Below are positions 53,348 to 62,008 of a stretch of DNA of 64,000 bases, one piece after another. Numbering within the stretch: position 1 is the stretch's first letter; every line of letters begins with the position of its first letter. The stretch covers positions 47,101-111,100 of the forward strand of contig NZ_JAUCMW010000017.1 in NCBI RefSeq assembly GCF_030372765.1. Reading direction: 5' to 3'. Origin of the DNA: Labilibaculum sp. K2S (GTDB taxonomy: Bacteria > Bacteroidota > Bacteroidia > Bacteroidales > Marinifilaceae). Below the pieces are notes generated by a model. It was given only the letters and a program-made list of their open reading frames with translations, did not search any database and was not told the DNA's origin. A program made the position numbers and the translations under genes.

Positions 53348-53719
53348 TTATTTTTTTGTTTTTATTATTATGGAAATATTCGAATTATCCTCACCATAGC
53401 GAAACTTACCATTGTGACTTTTTATAATCTCAAATTTTTCAATGTCTTTAAATTTAATATCTGGGTAGTTGTCTTCGATGTAAACTTTGTCGTCTAAAAA
53501 TATTAGTGGACGAAATATCACACTCGTGGAATTGTCGCTAAACATCTGGAAACTAGCAGTTATGTTGAAAATAAGCTGATGAATTGTTTTAACATTTGAA
53601 TATAAACTATCTTGTTCATATTTATAAACAACTGTTTTTGAAGCATAATCCGTATGCAGAACTTGTGAATTGCATAGGCATGGAGAGCAAAGCAGAATAA
53701 TTATTATTGTTTTTCTCAT
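53348..53719 (-). CDS. Small secreted protein resembling a stand-alone TonB-receptor plug
   Basis: This 123-residue protein has a signal peptide (MRKTIIIILLCSPCLCNS). The second half reads RPLIFLDDKVYIEDNYPDIK, then FKDIEKFEIIKS, FRYGEDNS and NISIIIKTKK. That is the order of the plug-domain end in TonB-dependent receptors (PLIxxDGxxx, dIexIevlK, aiYG, nGvIiItTKk). No beta-barrel follows, the gene ending at this point. It could be a truncated receptor, a signalling part, or a protein that uses the plug fold alone. Upstream sequence of about 50 residues is beta-rich and unassigned. Confidence 0.6.
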   Translation of the reverse strand: MRKTIIIILLCSPCLCNSQVLHTDYASKTVVYKYEQDSLYSNVKTIHQLIFNITASFQMFSDNSTSVIFRPLIFLDDKVYIEDNYPDIKFKDIEKFEIIKSHNGKFRYGEDNSNISIIIKTKK

Positions 53720-53824
53720 TTTTTACATTTATTGGCCCTGATACGCGAGCCGGGTTTTAATATTATTTTTTATAAGTGAAATCCAAGAAAACTTGTTTTA
53801 TTAAAAATAACAGCAATAAATTTA

Positions 53825-53855
53825 CAAAAACTCACTGCCACTATTTGGCAGTGAG
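53825..53855 (-). terminator. Terminator of the small HTH gene
   Basis: CTCACTGCCA and TGGCAGTGAG pair perfectly over ten bases, followed on the minus strand by TTTTTG. It lies 12 bases past the stop. Confidence 0.85.
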
Positions 53856-53866
53856 CTTATTTGTAA

Positions 53867-54064
53867 TTAATCTATTATGTAGGATTGTTTTGTGCGGCAG
53901 TAGCTAATGGGGTAATTGTTTTCTTTTAAGGTTTTTATGAGTCGGGAAAGGCTGCGTTCCGAAATGTTTAATCGTTGGGCTAATTCTGCTGGAGTTCCTG
54001 TGTTTCTTTTGTTTATAAGTTCTTTAACGAACTCCACTTTTTCTAAAATTTCTAAATGGGTCAT
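53867..54064 (-). CDS. Small helix-turn-helix protein
   Basis: This 65-residue protein is almost wholly one winged-helix/HTH_11-like DNA-binding unit. Residues 25-53 (TPAELAQRLNISERSLSRLI) form the HTH, with KTLKENNYPISYCRTKQSYII as the wing. It resembles the N-terminal domain of DeoR/WYL regulators but ends where the effector domain would begin, and a terminator follows immediately. It could be an autonomous small repressor. No partner gene is adjacent on the same strand. Confidence 0.75.
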   Translation of the reverse strand: MTHLEILEKVEFVKELINKRNTGTPAELAQRLNISERSLSRLIKTLKENNYPISYCRTKQSYIID

Positions 54065-54650
54065 GTTCTTACTATTAATTGGCTGATTGTGATTTACTCA
54101 TTAGTTCTTGTAATGTTAAAAAGGTAACCCTATTATTTGTTAAATATTGTTAAGTTATTAATGGTGAATTTTAAGCGTTTTATGTAAGTATAATATTTTC
54201 AATTTGTTAGCTATTAAATTGTGAGATGGATTTTTTTGTTTAGATATAATTTAATTCTGTTAAGCTGAGGTATTTATCATACTTTGGCTACGTCATTCGA
54301 AATGATTCATGGAACTGTTTAGAAATAATTAGAAATAAAAAATGTAGTGTCGAAAAGTATTGGAAAATCTTCTTTCCGAAAATGTATCCTTTCCATTTAA
54401 ATTGCGTTAACAAATAAAAGGACTTCGAGGTATTTTATTCGTTTCAAGTAAAAAGATATCTAAATACTTTATTATATTTGCATCTAATTCCATTGGGGCG
54501 TGCAATTGTGAGTAAGCTGAATGATTTAAAATTTCCTACGGGATTTCAAGGTCTGTACTCTTCCCCATTAATTTAAAATATTGAATTCTTTTAAGGAAAT
54601 GCGATAAATCTCATATGATTTTGAAGCTTTCTACCTGATACTTAAACAAC
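54065..54650. other. Divergent region between the small HTH gene and sufB
   Basis: This 586-base AT-rich gap contains no open frame worth calling. It holds the -7 box of the suf operon at 54473-54481 and leaves a 5' leader of about 160 bases before sufB. I saw no known riboswitch fold in that leader. Confidence 0.5.
54473..54481 (+). promoter_or_regulatory. -7 box of the suf operon
   Basis: TATATTTGC is a full TAnnTTTGC match and is followed by a ~160-base leader before sufB. A -33 TTTG was not found at the normal spacing. Confidence 0.55.
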
Positions 54651-56102
54651 ATGGCAAAAGAAGAACAAGATAAAATATTAGATGAGGTAACGCAGAGCGA
54701 TTATAAATATGGCTTTGTTACTGATATTGAAAATGATGATATAGGCAGAGGTCTTAGCGAGGATGTTATCCGCATGATATCGGCTAAAAAGAACGAGCCT
54801 GAATTTATGCTTGAATTTAGATTGAAAGCGTATCGTCATTGGCTGACTATGAAAATGCCTGAATGGGCCTATTTAAAAATACCTGAAATTAATTATCAGG
54901 ATATCATTTATTATTCAGCGCCAAAACAAAAAGCGAAATTGGAGAGCATGGATGATGTTGATCCTGAAATTCGCGCTACTTTCGATAAGCTGGGTATTCC
55001 TTTGGATGAACAAAAACTGTTATCGAATGTTGCAGTTGATGTCGTGATGGATTCATCATCGGTGAAAACTACATTTAAACAGGCTTTGGCTGAAAAGGGG
55101 GTTATTTTCTGTTCGTTTAGCGATGCCGTTCAGGAACATCCCGATTTAATTCAGGAATATATGGGAACAGTTGTTCCAATTCAGGACAACTTTTTTGCAG
55201 CCCTTAACTCTGCGGTCTTCTCAGATGGTTCATTTGTTTACATCCCGAAAGGGGTTCGTTGTCCAATGGAGCTATCGACCTATTTCCGTATTAATGCTGA
55301 AAATACAGGTCAGTTCGAACGTACATTAATCGTGTGTGAGGATGAGAGTTATGTGAGTTATCTGGAAGGATGTACGGCACCAATGCGAGATGAAAATCAG
55401 TTGCATGCAGCTATTGTTGAAATTATTGTGAAGGACAATGCAGAGGTGAAATACTCTACGGTTCAAAACTGGTATCCTGGTAACAAAGAGGGATTGGGAG
55501 GTATTTACAATTTTGTGACCAAACGGGGTATTTGCGAAGGTAAAAATGCGAAGTTGATGTGGGCTCAGGTGGAGACCGGTTCGGCAGTAACCTGGAAATA
55601 TCCGTCTACCATATTAAAGGGGGATGGCTCGTCGAGTGAATTTTATTCGGTTGCGGTAACCAATAATCATCAGCAGGCTGATACCGGATCAAAAATGATT
55701 CACATTGGTAACAACACCAAAAGTACGATCATTTCAAAAGGAATATCAGCAGGAAAAAGCAGTAACTCTTACCGGGGCTTGGTTAAAGTCACCAAGAATT
55801 GTGAGGGAGCCCGTAATTTTTCTCAATGCGATTCATTACTTTTAGGAGACAAATGTGGAGCACATACTTTCCCATATCTCGAAATTGGCAATAAATCGGC
55901 TAAAGTAGAACACGAAGCAACTACTTCTAAAATTGGTGAAGATCAAATTTTCTATTGCAATCAGCGGGGTATTTCTACCGAGGATGCCATTGGTTTAATT
56001 GTTAATGGATATGCCAAAGAGGTAATCAATAAAATGCCTATGGAATTTGCTGTGGAAGCTCAAAAGCTTCTGGCGATTAGTTTGGAAGGATCTGTAGGTT
56101 AA
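54651..56102 (+). CDS. sufB: Fe-S cluster assembly scaffold SufB
   Basis: This 483-residue SufB is the main scaffold subunit of the SufBC2D complex, on which Fe-S clusters are built. The beta-helix core shows FVYIPKGVRCPMELSTYFRI, the TGQFERTLIVCEDESYVSYL block and the C-terminal GEDQIFYCNQRGISTEDAI motif with the conserved cysteine. An N-terminal helical part of about 120 residues is present. It starts the sufBCDSE set; sufC follows after 53 bases. Confidence 0.97.
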   Translation: MAKEEQDKILDEVTQSDYKYGFVTDIENDDIGRGLSEDVIRMISAKKNEPEFMLEFRLKAYRHWLTMKMPEWAYLKIPEINYQDIIYYSAPKQKAKLESMDDVDPEIRATFDKLGIPLDEQKLLSNVAVDVVMDSSSVKTTFKQALAEKGVIFCSFSDAVQEHPDLIQEYMGTVVPIQDNFFAALNSAVFSDGSFVYIPKGVRCPMELSTYFRINAENTGQFERTLIVCEDESYVSYLEGCTAPMRDENQLHAAIVEIIVKDNAEVKYSTVQNWYPGNKEGLGGIYNFVTKRGICEGKNAKLMWAQVETGSAVTWKYPSTILKGDGSSSEFYSVAVTNNHQQADTGSKMIHIGNNTKSTIISKGISAGKSSNSYRGLVKVTKNCEGARNFSQCDSLLLGDKCGAHTFPYLEIGNKSAKVEHEATTSKIGEDQIFYCNQRGISTEDAIGLIVNGYAKEVINKMPMEFAVEAQKLLAISLEGSVG

Positions 56103-56155
56103 TAAATATATAATAAGTGGAACTCAACGCATAACTGCGACAAAATAGAAGTGAA

Positions 56156-56908
56156 ATGTTAAGTATTAAAAATTTACACGTTTCCATTGATGGAAAAGAA
56201 ATCTTAAAGGGAATCAATCTGGAAATTAAGCCGGGAGAAGTTCATGCTATTATGGGACCTAATGGTGCTGGTAAAAGTACGTTAGCTTCAGTATTGGCAG
56301 GAAGAGATTTGTATGAAGTAACCGAAGGTGAAATTACCTTTCAAGGGAAAAATATTTTGGATATGGCACCGGAAGATCGTGCAAAAGAAGGTATTTTCTT
56401 AGGTTTTCAGTATCCAATCGAAATTCCTGGAGTTTCAACGGTTAATTTCATGAAAACTGCGGTTAACGAACATCGCAAACACAAAGGATTGGATCCCTTG
56501 ACGGCATCTGATTTTTTAAAGTTGATGCGCGATAAAAAAGCATTGGTTGAGATCGACTCGAAACTGACAAATCGTTCTGTAAACGAAGGATTCTCGGGAG
56601 GAGAGAAGAAAAAGAATGAGATTTTTCAAATGGCGATGCTGGAACCTAAATTGGCAGTTTTAGATGAGACTGATTCTGGTTTGGATATCGATGCACTTCG
56701 TATTGTGGCAAATGGGGTGAATAAATTGAAAACTGCTGATAATTCAACAATTGTAATTACTCACTACCAACGTTTATTAGATTACATCATTCCTGATGTT
56801 GTTCATGTTTTGTTTGACGGTCGAATTGTAAAAACTGCCGGTAAAGAGCTTGCTCTTGAACTGGAAGAAAAAGGATACGACTGGATTAAAGAAGAAAACG
56901 GAAAATAG
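56156..56908 (+). CDS. sufC: Fe-S assembly ATPase SufC
   Basis: This 250-residue ABC-type ATPase powers the SufBCD complex. Walker A is IMGPNGAGKSTLA, the signature is NEGFSGGEKKKNE, and Walker B is LAVLDETDSGLDIDAL, the SufC-specific form. Switch histidine is in VITHYQRLL. It is cytoplasmic and not a transporter. It lies between sufB and sufD in the normal order. Confidence 0.97.
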   Translation: MLSIKNLHVSIDGKEILKGINLEIKPGEVHAIMGPNGAGKSTLASVLAGRDLYEVTEGEITFQGKNILDMAPEDRAKEGIFLGFQYPIEIPGVSTVNFMKTAVNEHRKHKGLDPLTASDFLKLMRDKKALVEIDSKLTNRSVNEGFSGGEKKKNEIFQMAMLEPKLAVLDETDSGLDIDALRIVANGVNKLKTADNSTIVITHYQRLLDYIIPDVVHVLFDGRIVKTAGKELALELEEKGYDWIKEENGK

Positions 56909-56971
56909 TAGAGATGTTGGAAATTGGATTTATCTTATTTCTCATATCTATTATCTAATATCTAAAATAAC
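56909..56971 (+). repeat. Short repeats in the sufC-sufD spacer
   Basis: The spacer ends with CTCATATCTATTATCTAATATCTAAAATAAC before the sufD ATG, a run of ATATCT-like units. The same ATATCTAAAAT unit recurs before sufE (59723-59750). Confidence 0.5.
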
Positions 56972-58333
56972 ATGGCCAACATAGATACAATTAACAAGGA
57001 TTTCGCTGATCTGTTCGAACAAGGTAAGGAATTGCTTTCGAATGGCTCTTCTGATTGCATGAATAAGACTCGTGAAAAAGCCTTTGTTCAGTTTCAGGAG
57101 TTAGGCGTGCCTACTCGTGTCAACGAGAATTACAAATATACCAACCTAATACCAGCTTTTGATCATCCATACAATGTAAATCTTCGTTACATGGAAGTGG
57201 ATGTTGACCTGAATGATATTTTTCAGTGCGATGTGCCTGAGTTGGATACCAATATGGTATTGCTGACAAATGGCTGGTATTACGGGAATAATAAAGTGCT
57301 TACCGAATTGCCCGAAGGAGTAATTGTTTGTGGCGTTCAGGAAGCATCACAAAAATATCCTGATATTTTTAATGCACATTACGGCAAGTATGCCAAGCCT
57401 GAAGAGGATGGTATCGTGGCATTGAATACAGCTTTGGCAAAAGATGGGTTATTCATTTATGTGCCTAAAGGTGTTGTAATCGACAAGCCTATTCAGGTGG
57501 TGAACCTTTTGCGTTCCGATCGCGATTTAATGGCAACTCAACGTAATTTATTTGTGATTGAGGAAAATGCACAAGCCAAGATCATTGTTTGCGATCATAC
57601 CTTAACACATCATAAATACCTAAGTAATTCAGTTACAGAAGTAAATGTGGCACCCAATGCGGTGTTCGATTTGTATACCTTGCAAAATCAGCATTTGAAT
57701 TCAGTAATATTGAATTCCATTTTTATTCGTCAGGATAAACGTTCAAATGTATTGACCAATACCATTTCTCTTTACGGAGGAACCATTCGCAACAATCATC
57801 ACGTATTGTTGGATGGCGAGCATTGCGAAAACAATACATACGGAATGTATTTGCTGGATAACAAACAACACGTCGATAATTTTACGTCGATAGATCATGC
57901 AAAACCGAATTGTTTAAGCAACGAGCATTTCAAAGGAGTAATGGATGGTGAGGCAACGGCAGCTTTTGCGGGAAGAATATTTGTTCGTCGCGATGCACAA
58001 AAAACAGAAGCATACCAGTCAAACAACAACTTATTGCTTAGTGATGATGCTCAAATTAACACAAAGCCTCAGTTGATTATCGATGCAGACGATGTGAAGT
58101 GCAGTCACGGAGCCACAGTAGGGCAAATGGATGAAGATGCATTGTTTTATCTGCGAGCAAGAGGAATTGATGAAAAAGAAGCTCGTCAGATGCTGATGTT
58201 TGCTTTTGCTCACGAAATAATTGAAAAAATTAGAGTGGAACCGCTTAAAGATCGAATTGATGCATTGGTTGATACAAGGTTAAGAGGTGAAATCTCGAAA
58301 TGCAATACTTGCGCACTTGCCTGCAAAAATTAG
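56972..58333 (+). CDS. sufD: Fe-S assembly protein SufD
   Basis: This 453-residue SufD pairs with SufB in the scaffold complex and helps bring in iron. The N-terminal helical part is followed by the beta-helix core (DGLFIYVPKGVVIDKPIQVV, FVIEENAQAKIIVCDH) and by the C-terminal HGATVGQMDEDALFYLRARG motif with the conserved histidine. The end KCNTCALACKN adds a Cys cluster (CxxCxxxC) not found in all SufD proteins. sufS follows 57 bases later. Confidence 0.96.
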   Translation: MANIDTINKDFADLFEQGKELLSNGSSDCMNKTREKAFVQFQELGVPTRVNENYKYTNLIPAFDHPYNVNLRYMEVDVDLNDIFQCDVPELDTNMVLLTNGWYYGNNKVLTELPEGVIVCGVQEASQKYPDIFNAHYGKYAKPEEDGIVALNTALAKDGLFIYVPKGVVIDKPIQVVNLLRSDRDLMATQRNLFVIEENAQAKIIVCDHTLTHHKYLSNSVTEVNVAPNAVFDLYTLQNQHLNSVILNSIFIRQDKRSNVLTNTISLYGGTIRNNHHVLLDGEHCENNTYGMYLLDNKQHVDNFTSIDHAKPNCLSNEHFKGVMDGEATAAFAGRIFVRRDAQKTEAYQSNNNLLLSDDAQINTKPQLIIDADDVKCSHGATVGQMDEDALFYLRARGIDEKEARQMLMFAFAHEIIEKIRVEPLKDRIDALVDTRLRGEISKCNTCALACKN

Positions 58334-58390
58334 ATGTAATTAATATTGGTACATCACACTAAATACGATGTGCCTGATTCTTTATTAAGA

Positions 58391-59617
58391 ATGACAATAG
58401 ATATCAGTAAAATACGTAAAGATTTTCCTATTCTGGAGGAATTGATTCACGGTAAACCACTTGTTTACTTCGATAATGCGGCGACGACTCAAAAGCCTCG
58501 TCAGGTAATTGATAAGTTGATTGAGTATTATTACAAGTACAATTCGAATATTCACCGTGGAGTTCATTACTTGAGCAATAAATCCACCGATGGAAATGAG
58601 AATGCAAGAATTATTGTACAGAATTTCATCAATGCAAAACATTCGCACGAGGTGATTTTCACTAGCGGAGCTACCGAATCTGTTAATCTGGTCGCCAATT
58701 CGTTTGGCGATCGATTTATTTTCGAAGGCGATGAGGTGATTGTATCTGAATTGGAACATCATTCCAATATCGTTCCCTGGCAATTAATCTGTGAAAGAAA
58801 AAAAGCGGTTTTAAAAGTATTGCCTTTTAACGATCAGGGGGAATTGATGATTGAGAAATTGGACGAATTAATTACAGATCGCACTAAAATTATTGCAGTA
58901 AATCACATCTCAAATTCATTGGGAACCATAAATCCTATTCGTAAAATAATTGAGATTGCGCATGCAAAAAATGTTCGCGTTTTAATTGATGCCGCTCAAT
59001 CTGTTCAGCACAAAAAAATTGACGTTCAGGAATTGGATGTAGATTTTTTAGTGTTTTCGGGACATAAAATTTACGGACCAACAGGAATTGGGGTTTTGTA
59101 TGGCAAAGAAGAATTGCTGAATGAAATGCCTCCTTGGAAGGGTGGAGGCGAGATGATTCAGGAAGTTACTTTCGAGAAAACAACCTATAACGAACTTCCG
59201 TATAAATTCGAAGCAGGAACCCCAAATTATATCGATGCAATCGGATTGGGTACTGCAATCGAATATGTTGAGAATATTGGTATTCAAAATATTGATGCTT
59301 ACGAACAGGAATTGTTAAAATACGCAACCGAAAAATTGCTTTCAATTGATGGTTTACGTATTTATGGAACCGCAAAAGAGAAAACTTCAGTAATTTCTTT
59401 TTTGGTGGAGGGAATTCATTTCTACGATATGGGAATGTTGCTCGATCAAATGGGAATTGCAGTAAGAACAGGTACACATTGCACCGAACCGGTCATGCAG
59501 CATTTTGGAATAGACGGCACTGTTCGCGCTTCATTTTCCTTTTACAATACAAAGGAAGAAATTGATGCTCTTTATAATGGGATCTTGAAAGTTTGCAAAA
59601 TGTTTGCAGTAAAATAG
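58391..59617 (+). CDS. sufS: Cysteine desulfurase SufS
   Basis: The protein has 408 residues from the ATG at 58391 (MTIDISKIRKDFPIL). The frame is open 15 codons upstream from a TTG, which is not credible as N-terminus. The PLP enzyme takes sulfur from cysteine to form a persulfide. PLP-lysine lies in VFSGHKIYGPTGIGVLYG, the aspartate-rich VLIDAAQSVQHKKID precedes it, and the active cysteine is in RTGTHCTEPVMQ on a short loop, as expected for the type II (SufS) group. It works with SufE encoded downstream. Confidence 0.96.
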   Translation: MTIDISKIRKDFPILEELIHGKPLVYFDNAATTQKPRQVIDKLIEYYYKYNSNIHRGVHYLSNKSTDGNENARIIVQNFINAKHSHEVIFTSGATESVNLVANSFGDRFIFEGDEVIVSELEHHSNIVPWQLICERKKAVLKVLPFNDQGELMIEKLDELITDRTKIIAVNHISNSLGTINPIRKIIEIAHAKNVRVLIDAAQSVQHKKIDVQELDVDFLVFSGHKIYGPTGIGVLYGKEELLNEMPPWKGGGEMIQEVTFEKTTYNELPYKFEAGTPNYIDAIGLGTAIEYVENIGIQNIDAYEQELLKYATEKLLSIDGLRIYGTAKEKTSVISFLVEGIHFYDMGMLLDQMGIAVRTGTHCTEPVMQHFGIDGTVRASFSFYNTKEEIDALYNGILKVCKMFAVK

Positions 59618-59715
59618 TCCGTTGGTTCGATTTTCACAGATAGAAAATTATTGTAACTTTCGGCTGAAAAAAATATAAATTAGATACGTTCGCAGATTTG
59701 GAATAGGGGATCTTT

Positions 59716-59750
59716 CCTCATATCTAAAATCTCATATCTAAAATCTATAG
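59716..59750 (+). repeat. Tandem 14-base repeat before sufE
   Basis: TCATATCTAAAATC occurs twice in tandem, directly before TATAGT and the sufE ATG. A related run lies before sufD. No protein product or known motif is implied. Confidence 0.6.
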
Positions 59751-59751
59751 T

Positions 59752-60174
59752 ATGACAATAAACGAAATTCAGGAAGATATAATTGAAGAATTTGCAGGTT
59801 TTGAAGATTGGATGGACAAATACGCCTATCTAATTGAGTTGGGAACAGATCTTTCCGGTTTGGATGAAAAATATCAAACAGAGTCGAATCTTATAAAAGG
59901 TTGTCAGTCAAAAGTTTGGTTCAATGCATCACTCGAAAACGGTGTTGTAAAGTTAGAGGCCGACAGCGATGCGATCATCGTAAAAGGAATTGCCGCTTTG
60001 TTGATTCGTGTTTTCAACAATCAAACTCCTGAAGATATTATGAATGCCGATTTAAAATTCATCGATGAAATCGGCTTAAAGCAGCATCTATCGCCCACTC
60101 GCTCTAATGGATTGGTTTCCATGGTAAAACAAATAAAAATGTATGGAATTGCTTTCAATCACGTAAGCAAATAA
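59752..60174 (+). CDS. sufE: Sulfur acceptor protein SufE
   Basis: This 140-residue SufE accepts persulfide sulfur from SufS and passes it to SufB. The reactive cysteine is C51 in NLIKGCQSKVW, in the conserved loop, and the C-terminal GLKQHLSPTRSNGLVSMVKQ helix region is typical. It is separated from sufS by a 134-base repeat-bearing spacer, longer than other gaps in the operon. The DUF59 gene follows after ten bases. Confidence 0.95.
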   Translation: MTINEIQEDIIEEFAGFEDWMDKYAYLIELGTDLSGLDEKYQTESNLIKGCQSKVWFNASLENGVVKLEADSDAIIVKGIAALLIRVFNNQTPEDIMNADLKFIDEIGLKQHLSPTRSNGLVSMVKQIKMYGIAFNHVSK

Positions 60175-60184
60175 TCAGGAAAAG

Positions 60185-60496
60185 ATGGGAAAAAAAGAAA
60201 CAGAAGCAATAATCGTCGAGGTCTTAAAAACCATTTACGATCCCGAAATTCCAGTGAATATCTACGATCTGGGATTGATATATGAAATTGATATGTACGA
60301 GGACGATGAGGTGAAAATCCTGATGACTCTTACAGCTCCAAATTGTCCAATGGCCGACCAAATTTTGGAAGAGGTTAATGAAAAAACAAAATCATTGCCG
60401 CAAATAGAAGATGTAACCGTTGTGTTAACATTCGATCCGCCTTGGGACAAGGATATGATGACCGAAGAAGCAAAACTCGAATTGGGTTTTCTCTAA
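60185..60496 (+). CDS. DUF59/MIP18 (SufT-like) Fe-S maturation protein
   Basis: This 103-residue MIP18-family protein is of the kind that ends SUF operons and helps Fe-S transfer to targets. The DPEIPVNIYDLGLIYEID hallmark starts at about residue 19, and the conserved cysteine is C54 in TAPNCPMADQI. The C-terminal FDPPWDKDMMTEEAKLELG is also characteristic. It closes sufBCDSE and is followed by a terminator. Calling it SufT is uncertain, since the classical SufT is longer. Confidence 0.9.
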   Translation: MGKKETEAIIVEVLKTIYDPEIPVNIYDLGLIYEIDMYEDDEVKILMTLTAPNCPMADQILEEVNEKTKSLPQIEDVTVVLTFDPPWDKDMMTEEAKLELGFL

Positions 60497-60503
60497 ATAT
60501 ATC

Positions 60504-60533
60504 AAAGGGCTGTTTTTTTTACAGTCCTTTTTT
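60504..60533 (+). terminator. Terminator of the suf operon
   Basis: AAAGGGCTGT and ACAGTCCTTT pair (one G-T) around a T-rich loop and are followed by TTT, eight bases past the stop. Confidence 0.8.
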
Positions 60534-60567
60534 AGTTCCTGCTAATTTGGTTTCTGATTTTTGTTTT

Positions 60568-60656
60568 GGGCGTTTCCTTCGTTCCTCAGGTCGGGATTTC
60601 CGTTTTTACTCCTCGCTCATTCTTCGCTGTGGGGTAATCACTTCAATCCCTAACGC
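60568..60656. repeat. Dispersed Bacteroidota-type intergenic element (GGGCGTT...AACGC)
   Basis: This 89-base stretch is clearly richer in G+C than its flanks. It begins GGGCGTTTCCTTCG and ends CAATCCCTAACGC, with TCGGGATTTCC and CTCGCTCATTCTTCGCTG between. The ends GGCGTT and AACGC are complementary. I recall closely similar strings in gene gaps of many Bacteroidota; this comes from memory, not a search. A 73-codon frame through it is accidental. Confidence 0.6.
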
Positions 60657-60903
60657 AAAATAATTCAAGTTTGAGGATTGTCTGTTATTTGGTGAAGGTC
60701 TTTGAGCCGTAATGGGTCGCCTAGGATCATAGTCTTGATTTTTTGTAATTTTTTTATCCAACTACCGAACGAAGTGAGATCATGAATACCCGTTAAAATT
60801 ATGAATGAATCAAAAAGTTTGAAATAGTTCTGTCTAAATACAATATTATTAGAAAATGAAAAATGTTTATCGTGAATTTCGGTAACAATCTTAATTTAGC
60901 ACT
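60657..60903. other. Gene-free stretch before queG
   Basis: No gene or strong signal was seen between the repeat element and queG apart from AT-rich DNA. It must hold the queG promoter, which I could not place. Confidence 0.4.
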
Positions 60904-61845
60904 ATGAATCTCACTCTTTCTGCCAAATCAAACCTCATAAAAGCCAAAGCTATCGAGCTTGGTTTGGATCTTTGCGGAATCGCAAAAGCAAATTTTCTGG
61001 AAGATGAGAAAGAGAATTTTCAATCTTGGCTAGATAAAAAATATCATGGTGAGATGTTGTATATGGCTAATAATATAGGGAAACGATTGGATCCTCGCTT
61101 GTTGGTTGAAAATACAAAGTCGATTGTTGTTGTAGGTCTGAACTATTTTCCAAAGGAGTTGCAACAAGACCCCGAAGCACCAGTTATTGCAAAATATGCT
61201 TACGGAAAAGATTATCATTTCGTATTAAAGGATAAGTTGAATCAGCTTTTGGAATACATCAACACAGAAATTGGCGAAGTTTCCGGTCGCGCCTTTGTCG
61301 ATTCCGCACCAATATTGGAACATGCCTGGGCAAAAAAAGCAGGTTTAGGCTGGATAGGTAAAAATTCATTGCTTCTCAATCGTAAAATAGGATCGTTTCT
61401 TTTTCTGGGCGAATTGCTGATCGATATGGAGTTGGAGTATGAGGAAGAAAAACAACAGGATTTTTGCGGAGGATGCAGTAAATGCATTCGGGCTTGTCCT
61501 ACCGGAGCAATTACCGAACCTTATGTGGTGAATGGCAGCAAGTGCATTTCCTATTTTACCATAGAACTCAAAGGTGAAATTCCCGAAGAAATGAAGGGTA
61601 AATTCGAAAATCGTGTATTTGGTTGTGATATTTGTCAGGATGTTTGTCCATGGAACCGCATGGCAAAAGCTCATTCAGTTCCCGAATTTGAACCAAATCC
61701 GGATCTGCTTTCTCTGTCAAAAGCAGAATGGAAACAATTGGATGCGCATAAGTTTGGTGAGATATTTAAAAACTCTGCAGTAAAACGGACAAAATTTAAA
61801 GGATTAAAACGCAATCTTGATTTTCTTTATAAAGAAAGTGAATAG
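60904..61845 (+). CDS. queG: Epoxyqueuosine reductase QueG
   Basis: This 313-residue cobalamin and Fe-S enzyme makes queuosine, the last step of the tRNA wobble modification. N-terminal cobalamin-binding domain residues appear in LGLDLCGIAKANFLED and in the DSAPILEHAWAKKAGLGWIG block. Two [4Fe-4S] motifs follow: CGGCSKCIRACPTGAI and CDICQDVCPWN. The family's C-terminal HEAT-like tail is short here, as in many Bacteroidota. Other que genes are not adjacent. Confidence 0.94.
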   Translation: MNLTLSAKSNLIKAKAIELGLDLCGIAKANFLEDEKENFQSWLDKKYHGEMLYMANNIGKRLDPRLLVENTKSIVVVGLNYFPKELQQDPEAPVIAKYAYGKDYHFVLKDKLNQLLEYINTEIGEVSGRAFVDSAPILEHAWAKKAGLGWIGKNSLLLNRKIGSFLFLGELLIDMELEYEEEKQQDFCGGCSKCIRACPTGAITEPYVVNGSKCISYFTIELKGEIPEEMKGKFENRVFGCDICQDVCPWNRMAKAHSVPEFEPNPDLLSLSKAEWKQLDAHKFGEIFKNSAVKRTKFKGLKRNLDFLYKESE

Positions 61846-62008
61846 ACTTAATATATTGAATTGGCTTGCTCCTTATATGTTTTAGTAACGAACTTTTGTT
61901 TTCCCTTTTTTTCTATATTTATACATTCAAGAAGTTGATTTTTTTGTTCTGCTAGATAAAGTTTGATGCTCTGTGCATGAATTTTATTCGCAGTTAATAT
62001 CAAATTTG

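Noticed and set aside
58346..58390. Upstream TTG start of sufS
   Set aside because: The ATG at 58391 gives the standard SufS N-terminus.
60442..60663. 73-codon frame after the DUF59 gene
   Set aside because: It starts inside the DUF59 gene and crosses a terminator and the repeat element.
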